NCBI GenBank assembly: GCA_003209955.1
Contig: QCOD01000003.1
Span: 36,833 to 100,832, forward strand
DNA from: OCS116 cluster bacterium AG-430-B22
GTDB lineage: Bacteria > Pseudomonadota > Alphaproteobacteria > MED-G09
Reading direction: 5' to 3'
DNA: 64,000 nucleotides
Under the pieces are notes generated by a model that ran no database searches, had not been told where the DNA came from, and saw nothing but the letters and a program-made list of their open reading frames with translations. Position 1 is the first letter of the stretch. Each line of letters begins with the position of its first letter. A program made the position numbers and the translations under genes. This document shows, one piece after another, positions 17,680 through 25,424 of the stretch.

Positions 17680-18333
17680 TTAAAGACTTCCTGCAAAACC
17701 GTATGATACTATGAAGTAAGGGTCACTATCGTCTCTACTAGAGTCAATAATACCGAAACTAAAATCACCTATAGCTAATGAAATACCATAGTCTGTTTCC
17801 GCATCACCCATTTCATAATCATAATGGCCAATATGAAGGCCAAGATCTAAACCTTCAGTAAGTGAAAAACCTGTATCTAGGAAAAAGTATGGATCATCTC
17901 CAAAGCTTGTTCCTTCCCAATCAGCATCTGCTAATACAGCAACACCTAATGTTACAGCACCAAGTTCTGCACTTATACTAACTTCACTAAAATCAAGGTC
18001 ATCTCCATCAGGATATGCATAATAAATGTAACCAACGCTAACTGGACCAAAACTATAACCAAAGTAGCCATCTAATTCATAAGATGTGCCATCTCCAAAA
18101 TCAACATTTGAAACCCATGTACCAATTGAAAAACCATTATCAGCTGTGTAATCTAATCCGCCTGATGTCGCAGCACCACTACCTTGTGACATACCTCTCC
18201 ATAGATATTGGCTTGTTACACCAACATTCCAATCAAGAGATCCAGCAAAAGTAGTACCTACTGTTGCAAAACCAAGGAAAACAGCAAAGAAACCTTTTTT
18301 AACATACTTGTTAAACTTTTTAAAAATAATCAT
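17680..18333 (-). CDS. TorF-family putative outer-membrane porin
   Basis: This 217-residue protein has a signal peptide (cleavage near T-F-A/G, residue 30). The mature part is glycine- and aromatic-rich with alternating strands. N-terminal W-N-V-G-V-T-S-Q-Y-L-W-R-G-M-S-Q identifies the TIGR02001/TorF family of small beta-barrel proteins. The C-terminus ends without the classical final Phe (F-A-G-S-L). It is the first gene behind a sigma-54 promoter with an AGGAGGT ribosome site (18341-18347), and amt follows. A role in letting ammonium or small nitrogenous solutes through the outer membrane under nitrogen limitation is inferred from this context. Confidence 0.85.
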   Translation of the reverse strand: MIIFKKFNKYVKKGFFAVFLGFATVGTTFAGSLDWNVGVTSQYLWRGMSQGSGAATSGGLDYTADNGFSIGTWVSNVDFGDGTSYELDGYFGYSFGPVSVGYIYYAYPDGDDLDFSEVSISAELGAVTLGVAVLADADWEGTSFGDDPYFFLDTGFSLTEGLDLGLHIGHYDYEMGDAETDYGISLAIGDFSFGIIDSSRDDSDPYFIVSYGFAGSL

Positions 18334-18367
18334 AATGTTAACCTCCTAATTTATGATATGGGTAATA

Positions 18368-18383
18368 AGCAAATTAGATGCCA
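18368..18383 (-). promoter_or_regulatory. Sigma-54 promoter of the porin-amt operon
   Basis: The minus strand reads TGGCATCTAATTTGCT, with the -24 GG and -12 GC exactly as in the consensus TGGCACG-N4-TTGCW, mismatched only at the C and G before the spacer. Transcription should begin near 18357, giving a leader of about 24 bases that contains the AGGAGGT site. RpoN itself is encoded at 35573-36994. Confidence 0.82.
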
Positions 18384-18428
18384 ACTTTAGATTTTAATTT
18401 ATTTTTTTGGACTTTTTTTGTTTTAAAG

Positions 18429-18445
18429 TGTGTAACTTCAACACA
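18429..18445. repeat. Dyad upstream of the sigma-54 promoter, possible enhancer site
   Basis: TGTGT-AACTTCA-ACACA lies about 80 bases upstream of the predicted start of the porin-amt transcript. The 5-base arms and 7-base spacer are only loosely like an NtrC site (TGCACC-N5-GGTGCA), and enhancers usually lie a little farther away. It also sits just downstream of the FAD-oxidase stop. Confidence 0.25.
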
Positions 18446-18459
18446 ATGTATAAGAGGTG

Positions 18460-19824
18460 TTAATTAATATCAAAAATTTTACCAGGATTCATAATATTCT
18501 TTGGATCAATAGCTTTTTTTATTTGAGACATAATCTCAACAGATAAGCCTTGTTCAGTTTTTAAAAATTCTTTTTTGCCTATCCCTATTCCATGTTCGCC
18601 AGTTGAGGTACCTTCCATTTTTAAAGCCCTATTAACTAACTTATCATTTAAATGTTTTGCCTCAGAAACTTCTTTTTTATTTTCTGGATCTAAAAGCATA
18701 ATTAGATGGAAATTACCATCCCCAACATGACCTACAATTGGAGCTATAATATTTGACTGCTCTATATCTTTCTTTGTTTCAATAATGCACTCAGTTAAAT
18801 TTGAAATTGGAACACATATATCAGTTGTAAATGCCTTTTTACCAGGTGCTAAAGCTAAAGCTGCATAATATGCATCATGCCTAGCGCTCCACAAAACTTC
18901 AATTTCTTCACTTCTATCTGACCATTGAAATTTTAGAATATTATTTGCCTCCGCAATATCTCTAAATATTTCAGACTGCTCTTTCACACTTAAAGGCATT
19001 CCTTGAATTTCAACAAATAATGTTGGGCCAATTTCATGGGATACCTTTTTGTATTGGTTAATAGCTTCAATCTGAACTTCATCCAATAGTTCTATCCTAG
19101 ATAACGGCAAACCTACTTGGATTGACTCAATTACAGTGTCGATTGCACCTTTCAAATCTTTAAATGTACAAACACCAGCAGAAATTGCTTCAGGTCTACC
19201 GTGAAGTTTTAAATTTATTTCTGTTATAAAACCTAATGTTCCCTCTGAACCAAGCATTAAATGACTTAAATCGTATCCAGCTGCAGATTTTCTTGCTCTA
19301 GTTCCTGTTTTAATTATTTTACCATCAGGCATCACTACCTCGAGACCCATTACTTGTTCTCTTATGGTGCCATACTTAACAGTCGTTGTTCCCGACGCTC
19401 GTGTAGCACACATACCGCCAATTGATGCGTTAGCTCCAGGGTCAACAGGAAAAAATAATCCTGTATCCCTTATATAATCATTTAATTCTTTTCTTGTAAC
19501 ACCAGCTTGAACTTTACAATCCATATCTGAATTATTTAATTCAATAATCTTATTCATTTTACTTGAGTTAATAGTGATACCACCTTTTAAGGCATGTATA
19601 TGGCCCTCTAGAGCAGTACCAGTTCCAAATGGAATAACTGGTATATCATTTTTAAAAGCAAATTTTATTATTTTAGAAACCTCCTCTGAGGTTTCAGGGT
19701 ATGTAATTGCATCAGGTATGTTTTTTGGTAAATGCCAAGACTCATCTTGGCTATGCTCTAAACGAATAGCTTTCGAGGTTGTAAGTCTATCTCCTAAAAA
19801 ACATTTTAATTCATCAAATTCCAT
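18460..19824 (-). CDS. FAD-linked oxidase (D-lactate dehydrogenase/GlcD type)
   Basis: This 454-residue protein has an N-terminal PCMH-type FAD domain (P-F-G-T-G-T-A-L-E-G-H near residue 61, D-P-G-A-N-A-S-I-G-G-M near 129). The C-terminal FAD-oxidase domain shows H-V-G-D-G-N-F-H and the ending G-E-H-G-I-G-I-G-K. These are typical of D-lactate cytochrome reductases, glycolate oxidase GlcD and D-2-hydroxyglutarate dehydrogenases, which oxidise a 2-hydroxyacid and pass electrons to the membrane chain. No GlcE/GlcF subunits are adjacent, favouring a stand-alone D-lactate-type enzyme. It follows an acyl-CoA dehydrogenase by 7 bases. Confidence 0.9.
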   Translation of the reverse strand: MEFDELKCFLGDRLTTSKAIRLEHSQDESWHLPKNIPDAITYPETSEEVSKIIKFAFKNDIPVIPFGTGTALEGHIHALKGGITINSSKMNKIIELNNSDMDCKVQAGVTRKELNDYIRDTGLFFPVDPGANASIGGMCATRASGTTTVKYGTIREQVMGLEVVMPDGKIIKTGTRARKSAAGYDLSHLMLGSEGTLGFITEINLKLHGRPEAISAGVCTFKDLKGAIDTVIESIQVGLPLSRIELLDEVQIEAINQYKKVSHEIGPTLFVEIQGMPLSVKEQSEIFRDIAEANNILKFQWSDRSEEIEVLWSARHDAYYAALALAPGKKAFTTDICVPISNLTECIIETKKDIEQSNIIAPIVGHVGDGNFHLIMLLDPENKKEVSEAKHLNDKLVNRALKMEGTSTGEHGIGIGKKEFLKTEQGLSVEIMSQIKKAIDPKNIMNPGKIFDIN

Positions 19825-19831
19825 ATGAGAA

Positions 19832-21034
19832 TTAGAGGCCTAAAACAAACTTAGCCATTATATTTCTTTGGATTTCATTAGATCCACCATAAATGGTAGA
19901 AGCCCTATTATTTAAATAAGCTGGAAAAGCTGTAATAGAATAATCTGGTCCAATAACATCAAAATTTGAACCTGGTATTCTGGCTTCATTTTGTTGAGGG
20001 CTTGTATAATAACCTAATGCAGATACAGTTAAACCGTCTAAATGCTGCTTAAGTTCTGATCCTCTAGATTTTAATATAGATGAAGCAGGGCCCGGATGGC
20101 CTCTTTCTGCAATATCTGACATAATTCTGTGCTCGGTCATTAAAACTGCTTGAACTTCAATTTCAGCCTCATTTAGAGATTTTAAGAAATTTTTATCATC
20201 AATTAAACTTTCGCCAGTATCAGATTTTTCAATAGTAGCAATCTTTCTTATTTTATTTATTTGAGCTTTTAAACCAGCCGCATAAGCACCACCTCTTTCA
20301 AACTCCAATAAATATTTGGCTACAGTCCAACCATCATTCTCTTCTCCGACAACATTTTCAACAGGTACTTTAACATCATCAAAAAATGTTTGGTTTACCT
20401 CGTGATCCCCAGCCATTGTAATAATTGGTTTTATTTCAATTCCTGGTGTATCCATATCAATTAATAAGAAGGTTATACCTTGTTGAGGTTTACCAGTATT
20501 ATCAGTTCTAACAAGACAAAAAATTCTATTTGCGTATTGTGCATGCGTTGTCCAAATTTTAGTACCATTGACTACATAATGGTCACCTTCCCTAACAGCC
20601 TTGCATTGAAGTGATGCCAAATCAGATCCTGATCCTGGTTCAGAATAACCTTGGCACCAAAAATCATCACCAGATAAAATCCTTGGTAAGTAAAAGTCTT
20701 TTTGTTTTTGTGTTCCGTATTTCATTAAGACTGGACCAACCATATGCAAACCCATAGCAGTTGGTGATGGTGCCCCTGCTGAGGCACATTCGCTGCTAAA
20801 TATATACCTTTGCATATCATCCCATCCTGTGCCACCATATTCTTCTGGCCAACGAGAGCCTATCCAACCTTTATTATATAAAATTTTATGCCATTTTGAT
20901 GAATATTCTACCTCACTAAATACACTTGCTGTAAGTTTACCAGCTTCTCTCAGTTCATCAGTTAACTCTTCATCAAGAAAGTCTCTGACCTCCTGTCTAA
21001 AAGCTTCATGTTCAGGCTTAAAACTCAAATCCAT
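19832..21034 (-). CDS. Acyl-CoA dehydrogenase
   Basis: About 400 residues, a full acyl-CoA dehydrogenase with Y-S-E-P-G-S-G-S-D-L-A (about residues 130-140), W-T-T-H-A and the C-terminal S-T-I-Y-G-G-S-N-E-I-Q. The Glu376 position is Gly, so the base is probably the helix-G Glu in L-E-F-E-R-G-G-A-Y-A. The longest frame starts at a TTG (21046) that is part of a TTGGAGAG ribosome site, so the ATG at 21034 is the real start. It is first in an operon with the FAD oxidase, behind a promoter overlapping that of the divergent acyl-CoA synthetase. Confidence 0.93.
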   Translation of the reverse strand: MDLSFKPEHEAFRQEVRDFLDEELTDELREAGKLTASVFSEVEYSSKWHKILYNKGWIGSRWPEEYGGTGWDDMQRYIFSSECASAGAPSPTAMGLHMVGPVLMKYGTQKQKDFYLPRILSGDDFWCQGYSEPGSGSDLASLQCKAVREGDHYVVNGTKIWTTHAQYANRIFCLVRTDNTGKPQQGITFLLIDMDTPGIEIKPIITMAGDHEVNQTFFDDVKVPVENVVGEENDGWTVAKYLLEFERGGAYAAGLKAQINKIRKIATIEKSDTGESLIDDKNFLKSLNEAEIEVQAVLMTEHRIMSDIAERGHPGPASSILKSRGSELKQHLDGLTVSALGYYTSPQQNEARIPGSNFDVIGPDYSITAFPAYLNNRASTIYGGSNEIQRNIMAKFVLGL

Positions 21035-21073
21035 TTTTCTCTCCAAATAACTAAATCAAAAAAATACATATTT

Positions 21074-21103
21074 ATTATAAAACATACTTGATTAGTTTGT
21101 CAT
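21074..21103 (-). promoter_or_regulatory. Sigma-70 promoter for the acyl-CoA dehydrogenase/FAD-oxidase operon
   Basis: On the minus strand ATGACA (21103-21098, 5 of 6) is followed after 18 bases by a perfect TATAAT (21079-21074). Transcription would begin near 21067, about 33 bases before the ATG. Confidence 0.6.
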
Positions 21104-21116
21104 AGTATTTTGTAAT
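21088..21116 (+). promoter_or_regulatory. Sigma-70 promoter for the acyl-CoA synthetase operon
   Basis: TTGATT (21088-21093, 4 of 6), a 17-base spacer and TGTAAT (21111-21116, 5 of 6). It overlaps the oppositely directed promoter at 21074-21103 by 16 bases, so both operons likely compete or are controlled together. Confidence 0.55.
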
Positions 21117-21144
21117 AGGCATAAATATTTACTGGGAGGAATAA

Positions 21145-22722
21145 TTGACATATTTTTCAGAAATTGTCCATTTATCTGACATAGCAAGAGTTCATAGAGA
21201 TAGATGTCCAGAAAAAAAAGCTTTTGTTTTTGAAGATAGGGTAGTGACATATAAAGAGTTCGATATTAACTCAGAGAAAGTAGCTAATGGTCTTGTTTCA
21301 GAAAATGTTGCTGAGCAAGATCGAGTTGCATACATGGATAAAAATTCTGACAGATTTTATGAGCTTGTTATGGGTTGTGCAAAATCAAATTCAGTAATAG
21401 TTGGCATAAATTGGCGGTTAGCACCTCCAGAAGTTGCTTATATCCTTAATGACTCAAGTGCTAAAATTTTATTTGTAGGTGAAGATTTTTTTGGTCTGGT
21501 AGAAAAAATTCTGCAAGATGTTCCTAGTATAGAAAAAGTTATTTGTATGTCAGGCACAAATAAAAATTGGCCAACATATGAAGATTGGAGAGACAAACAA
21601 AGCGACTCAATATGCGACAGAAAGCCTCAATTAAAAGATGTTGCTATTCAAATGTATACCTCTGGTACGACAGGTAATCCAAAAGGCGTTCAATTAACAC
21701 ATGATAATTTTTATTCATCGAGGAATCCAGAGCCTCAAGAAGGTTTAGAGTGGAGTGAATGGACTGAAGATGAGGTTCAGTTAGTTACTGCACCAACATT
21801 TCATATTGGTGGAGCTGGATCAGGAATTGGAGGTTTATATGCATCAGCAACAAATGTCGTTTTGAAAGAGTTTGATCCAACAGCAGTTTTAAGTGCCATT
21901 AATGACTATGGTATTACTAAAATTTTTATGGTTCCTGCAATGATGAAAATGATACTTGATAATCCATTATCAAGAGAAACAAACTACTCAACAATTAAAT
22001 ATATATCATATGGAGCATCTCCTATTCCATTAGACTTATTAAAAGAGGCCATTGAGGTTTTCCAATGTGGATTTATTCAGTTATATGGTATGACGGAAAC
22101 AACTGGATCTGTAACATATCTTCCTCCTGAAGATCATTCAATTGAAGGTAATGAAAGAATGAAATCGGCAGGAAAAGCATTGCCACATTGTGAAATAAAA
22201 ATTGTTGATGAAAAAGGTAAAGAAGTTAATACAAAAGAAGTGGGTGAAATAATTGTTCGAACAACTTCAAATATGATTGGTTACTGGAATTTACCAGAAG
22301 AAACAAAAAAAACTCTTAAATCTGGATGGCTTTATACTGGTGATGCTGGTTTTATGGATGAGGATGGCTATGTTTTTGTCCATGATAGAGTAAAGGATAT
22401 GATTGTATCAGGTGGTGAAAATGTCTATCCCGCAGAGGTTGAAAGCGCTATATTTGGACATGAAATGGTTTCAGATGTTGCGGTTATAGGTGTTCCTGAC
22501 GAACATTGGGGAGAAGCTGTTAAAGCTTTGGTGGTTTTAAAGGAAAACTGCGAAACATCTGAGGAAGATATAATTAATTTTACTAGGCAAAAAATTGCTG
22601 GCTTTAAGACACCAAAATCAGTAGATTTTATTAATGAATTACCAAGAAATCCATCTGGTAAAATATTAAAGAAAGAATTAAGAAAACCTTATTGGGAAGG
22701 TTTTGAAAGAGCAATAAATTAA
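21145..22722 (+). CDS. AMP-forming acyl-CoA synthetase
   Basis: This 525-residue member of the adenylate-forming family activates a carboxylic acid with ATP and CoA. Motifs: the phosphate loop Y-T-S-G-T-T-G-N-P-K-G (about residues 170-180), Q-L-Y-G-M-T-E-T-T-G, Y-T-G-D-A-G-F, and the C-terminal N-P-S-G-K-I-L-K with the catalytic lysine. Start is a TTG (M-T-Y-F-S) with a strong GGGAGGA site four bases away; no ATG fits. It heads an operon with the DUF35-like protein, a thiolase-like protein and an MDR reductase, suggesting it supplies the CoA substrate. Chain preference is not readable. Confidence 0.93.
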   Translation: MTYFSEIVHLSDIARVHRDRCPEKKAFVFEDRVVTYKEFDINSEKVANGLVSENVAEQDRVAYMDKNSDRFYELVMGCAKSNSVIVGINWRLAPPEVAYILNDSSAKILFVGEDFFGLVEKILQDVPSIEKVICMSGTNKNWPTYEDWRDKQSDSICDRKPQLKDVAIQMYTSGTTGNPKGVQLTHDNFYSSRNPEPQEGLEWSEWTEDEVQLVTAPTFHIGGAGSGIGGLYASATNVVLKEFDPTAVLSAINDYGITKIFMVPAMMKMILDNPLSRETNYSTIKYISYGASPIPLDLLKEAIEVFQCGFIQLYGMTETTGSVTYLPPEDHSIEGNERMKSAGKALPHCEIKIVDEKGKEVNTKEVGEIIVRTTSNMIGYWNLPEETKKTLKSGWLYTGDAGFMDEDGYVFVHDRVKDMIVSGGENVYPAEVESAIFGHEMVSDVAVIGVPDEHWGEAVKALVVLKENCETSEEDIINFTRQKIAGFKTPKSVDFINELPRNPSGKILKKELRKPYWEGFERAIN

Positions 22723-22736
22723 ATTTGGAGAGAGAC

Positions 22737-23147
22737 ATGTCTACACAAAAACCCATAGCAGATAATTTATTCACTTGGCCCTCAGACTCGCCGAAGTTAA
22801 TTGGTAGCAAAGATACTGAAACAGGAAGATATTTCTTTCCTGCTAAAAATTCGAATCATCATGAAAAAGTAGAATTATCAAATAAAGGGAAGTTATGGAC
22901 TTGGACAGTACAAAGGTTTCTTCCAAAAACACCATATATAGAACAAGTTGCACCTGAGGACTTTAAACCTTATGCTGTTGGATATATTGAACTACCAGGT
23001 GAAATTATGGTAGAATCAAGATTAGTAGGAATTGATCCCAAGGAATTGGAAATTGGTATGGAAATGGAACTTACAATAGAACCATTCGTTAAAAATGAAG
23101 AAGGCGAAGAATTATTAATTTTTGCTTTTAAACCTTCTGTAAATTGA
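22737..23147 (+). CDS. DUF35/OB-fold-like protein lacking zinc-ribbon cysteines
   Basis: About 136 residues. Position next to a thiolase-like gene, length and the C-terminal OB-like strand pattern (Y-A-V-G-Y-I-E-L-P-G, then V-E-S-R-L-V-G) match DUF35 proteins, which partner thiolases and SCP2-type aldolases. The usual N-terminal zinc ribbon is degenerate: the protein has no cysteine at all. The ATG at 22737 follows a GGAGAG site, whereas the longest frame from the TTG at 22725 includes that site. It follows the synthetase by 14 bases and precedes the thiolase by 13. It probably forms a complex with the latter. Confidence 0.7.
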   Translation: MSTQKPIADNLFTWPSDSPKLIGSKDTETGRYFFPAKNSNHHEKVELSNKGKLWTWTVQRFLPKTPYIEQVAPEDFKPYAVGYIELPGEIMVESRLVGIDPKELEIGMEMELTIEPFVKNEEGEELLIFAFKPSVN

Positions 23148-23160
23148 TAGGAGATATATT

Positions 23161-24306
23161 ATGACAGATGTAGCAATAGTTGGAATTGGAATTCATCCAT
23201 TTGGAAGAACTGATGGCGTATCAGGCCTTCAACAGGGAGTTCATGCAGCTAAAGAAGCATTATCAGATGCAGAAATAGAATGGAAAGATATAGAATTTGC
23301 TTATGGCGGTTCATCTGCCGCGGGAAGCGCCGATACAATGGTAAGCGAACTTGGGCTAACTGGAGTCCCATTTATGAATGTTTCAAATGGCTGCGCAACT
23401 GGTGGTTCAGCATTATTATCCGCCTACACAACAATTAAATCTGGTCAATTTGATATTGGAATGGCAGTAGGTTTTGATAAGCACCCTCGAGGCGCATTTA
23501 ATGCAGATCCAGAAGCCGCTGGACTTCAAAAATGGTATGGTGAGACAGGACTTATGCTTACTACACAATTTTTTGGGATGAAAATACAAAGATATATGCA
23601 TGATTATGGAATTACTTCTGATGCATTAGCTTTAGTTGCAGAAAAAGCATTCAATAATGGTTCACTAAATCCTAATGCATGGAGAAGGGATCCTGTTTCA
23701 AAGGAAGATATATTGAATGGCATGATGGTTTCTGATCCTCTAACGAAATTTATGTTTTGTTCACCTGCTGAAGGCGCTGTTGCTTTAATATTATGCAGAG
23801 CTGATATTGCAAGTAAATTCACTACTAAACCATTATATCTTAAAGGTGCAGCATTTAGATCTAGACCCCTTGGGTCTTTTGAAGTTTTTAGCCCCTCTCT
23901 CGAAATTGAAAGAGGGCCTAGCCCAACTGTTGGAGCAGCAAAAGCAACTTTTGAGATGGCAGGTATAAGTCATGAAGATATTGATCTAGCGCAGCTTCAA
24001 GATACTGAATCAGGAGCTGAGATTATGCATATGGCTGAAAATGGTTTTTGTAAAGATGGTGATCAAGAGAAAATGCTTCAAGATGGTGATACAAATATTG
24101 ATGGAAAACTTCCAGTGAATACAGATGGTGGTTGTATAGCTAATGGTGAACCAGTTGGAGCTTCAGGCTTAAGGCAAGTATATGAAAACTGTGTTCAACT
24201 AAGAGGTGCAGCAGGTAAAAGGCAAGTACCAAATAATCCAAAAACTGCATATACTCATGTTTATGGCGCTCCTGGTATCTCAGCATGTACAATTATCACT
24301 AACTAA
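23161..24306 (+). CDS. Thiolase-superfamily protein (SCP2/lipid-transfer-like), atypical active site
   Basis: This 381-residue protein is thiolase-fold. Cys78 in N-G-C-A-T-G-G is at the nucleophile position. However, the catalytic G-H-P motif reads G-E-P-V-G-A-S-G, and the second Cys region reads Y-G-A-P-G in place of C-x-G. Two of the three usual residues are thus changed, as in DUF35-partnered lipid-transfer-protein aldolases and related non-classical thiolases. It is therefore likely to cleave or form a carbon-carbon bond on a CoA ester by a variant mechanism, with the preceding DUF35-like protein as partner. Biosynthetic condensation or retro-aldol cleavage cannot be separated by sequence alone. 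Confidence 0.82.
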   Translation: MTDVAIVGIGIHPFGRTDGVSGLQQGVHAAKEALSDAEIEWKDIEFAYGGSSAAGSADTMVSELGLTGVPFMNVSNGCATGGSALLSAYTTIKSGQFDIGMAVGFDKHPRGAFNADPEAAGLQKWYGETGLMLTTQFFGMKIQRYMHDYGITSDALALVAEKAFNNGSLNPNAWRRDPVSKEDILNGMMVSDPLTKFMFCSPAEGAVALILCRADIASKFTTKPLYLKGAAFRSRPLGSFEVFSPSLEIERGPSPTVGAAKATFEMAGISHEDIDLAQLQDTESGAEIMHMAENGFCKDGDQEKMLQDGDTNIDGKLPVNTDGGCIANGEPVGASGLRQVYENCVQLRGAAGKRQVPNNPKTAYTHVYGAPGISACTIITN

Positions 24307-24330
24307 TAATAAAAATTTACAGGATTAATT

Positions 24331-25332
24331 ATGATTAATAAAAAATTTCTACTGGCTGGTAGGCCGGTAGGCAGACCAATATCTGATGATGACTTTGAAT
24401 ACAAAGAAGAAGAAATTAGAGAAATTAATGATGGTGAATTACTTCTAGAAAATATGGTTATTGAATTCCAACCTGCTCAAAAAGGTTGGATGGAAAATAT
24501 ATCTAATTATGTAGCACCTCTTGAAATAGGCGATGTAATGCGCTGCAGCGGAATTGCTAGAGTACTAGATAGCAAATCAGAAAAATTTAAGAAAGGTGAC
24601 GTTGTTTCGGGTCAAACATGTTGGCAAACTCATCCTATATTGAATGAGGAGGACATAGAAATAATTGAAGATACAGATATGCCTACAGCATATTTAGGTG
24701 CGCTTGGTGGCACAGGATTAACTGCATATTTTGGAGTTACCAAAATAAGTAAACCAAATCCCGGCGACACTGTAATTGTAACTGGTGCTGCAGGAGGAGT
24801 TGGATCTTTAGCTGGGCAAATCTTCAAGATCGCTGGATGTAAAGTTTACGGTATTGCAGGAGGAAAAGAAAAGTGTGAAATGCTTATCAATGAATTTGGG
24901 TTTGACGGAGCAATAGATTATAAATCTGAGGACCTTAATGAAAGCTTAAGTAAGTTATGTCCTAATGGAGCTGATATTGTATATGATAATGTTGGCGGAA
25001 GAATTTTAAATGATTGCCTATTGCATTTAGCATTAAATGCAAGAATTGCTATTTGTGGGATAATATCTAGACATAAAACCGATAATATGAATTTCGGACC
25101 TGAAAATTATTCAAATTTAATTTTCAAAAGAGCAACCATGCAAGGTTTTTTGATGTTAGATTATATGTCAGAGACAGCTTCAGCTAGAAATAAAATGAAA
25201 AAATGGATCGAAGATGGCAAATTAATTTGTAAGGAAGATTTACGAGAGGGTTTTGAGAATGCGCCTGATACTCTCAAAGGTCTTTTTGATGGTAAGAATA
25301 AAGGAAAACAACTTTTAAAAATAACTAACTAA
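24331..25332 (+). CDS. NADP-dependent MDR oxidoreductase (CurA-like)
   Basis: This 333-residue medium-chain reductase lacks the zinc ligands of alcohol dehydrogenases. It has the CurA/prostaglandin-reductase opening L-A-G-R-P-V-G-R-P, then Q-K-G-W-M near residue 51, and the Rossmann motif G-A-A-G-G-V-G-S-L-A-G-Q. Such enzymes reduce 2-enoyl or 2-alkenal double bonds with NADPH. It ends the acyl-CoA synthetase operon, 24 bases after the thiolase-like gene. A second member of the same family is at 40483-41514. The operon position suggests a role on an enone or enoyl intermediate. Confidence 0.9.
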   Translation: MINKKFLLAGRPVGRPISDDDFEYKEEEIREINDGELLLENMVIEFQPAQKGWMENISNYVAPLEIGDVMRCSGIARVLDSKSEKFKKGDVVSGQTCWQTHPILNEEDIEIIEDTDMPTAYLGALGGTGLTAYFGVTKISKPNPGDTVIVTGAAGGVGSLAGQIFKIAGCKVYGIAGGKEKCEMLINEFGFDGAIDYKSEDLNESLSKLCPNGADIVYDNVGGRILNDCLLHLALNARIAICGIISRHKTDNMNFGPENYSNLIFKRATMQGFLMLDYMSETASARNKMKKWIEDGKLICKEDLREGFENAPDTLKGLFDGKNKGKQLLKITN

Positions 25333-25424
25333 TTGATTGTATTGTCTAATGAATCGTGGACGAAGATTATATAGTGGTGTATTAATACCGATTGAAAATA
25401 AATATTAAAATTGAGGAGATTTTG

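Noticed and set aside
25349-25408. Small frame of 19 codons in the gap before the CoA-acylating aldehyde dehydrogenase
   Set aside because: It has no ribosome site, no link to known leader peptides and is within chance expectation for AT-rich sequence.
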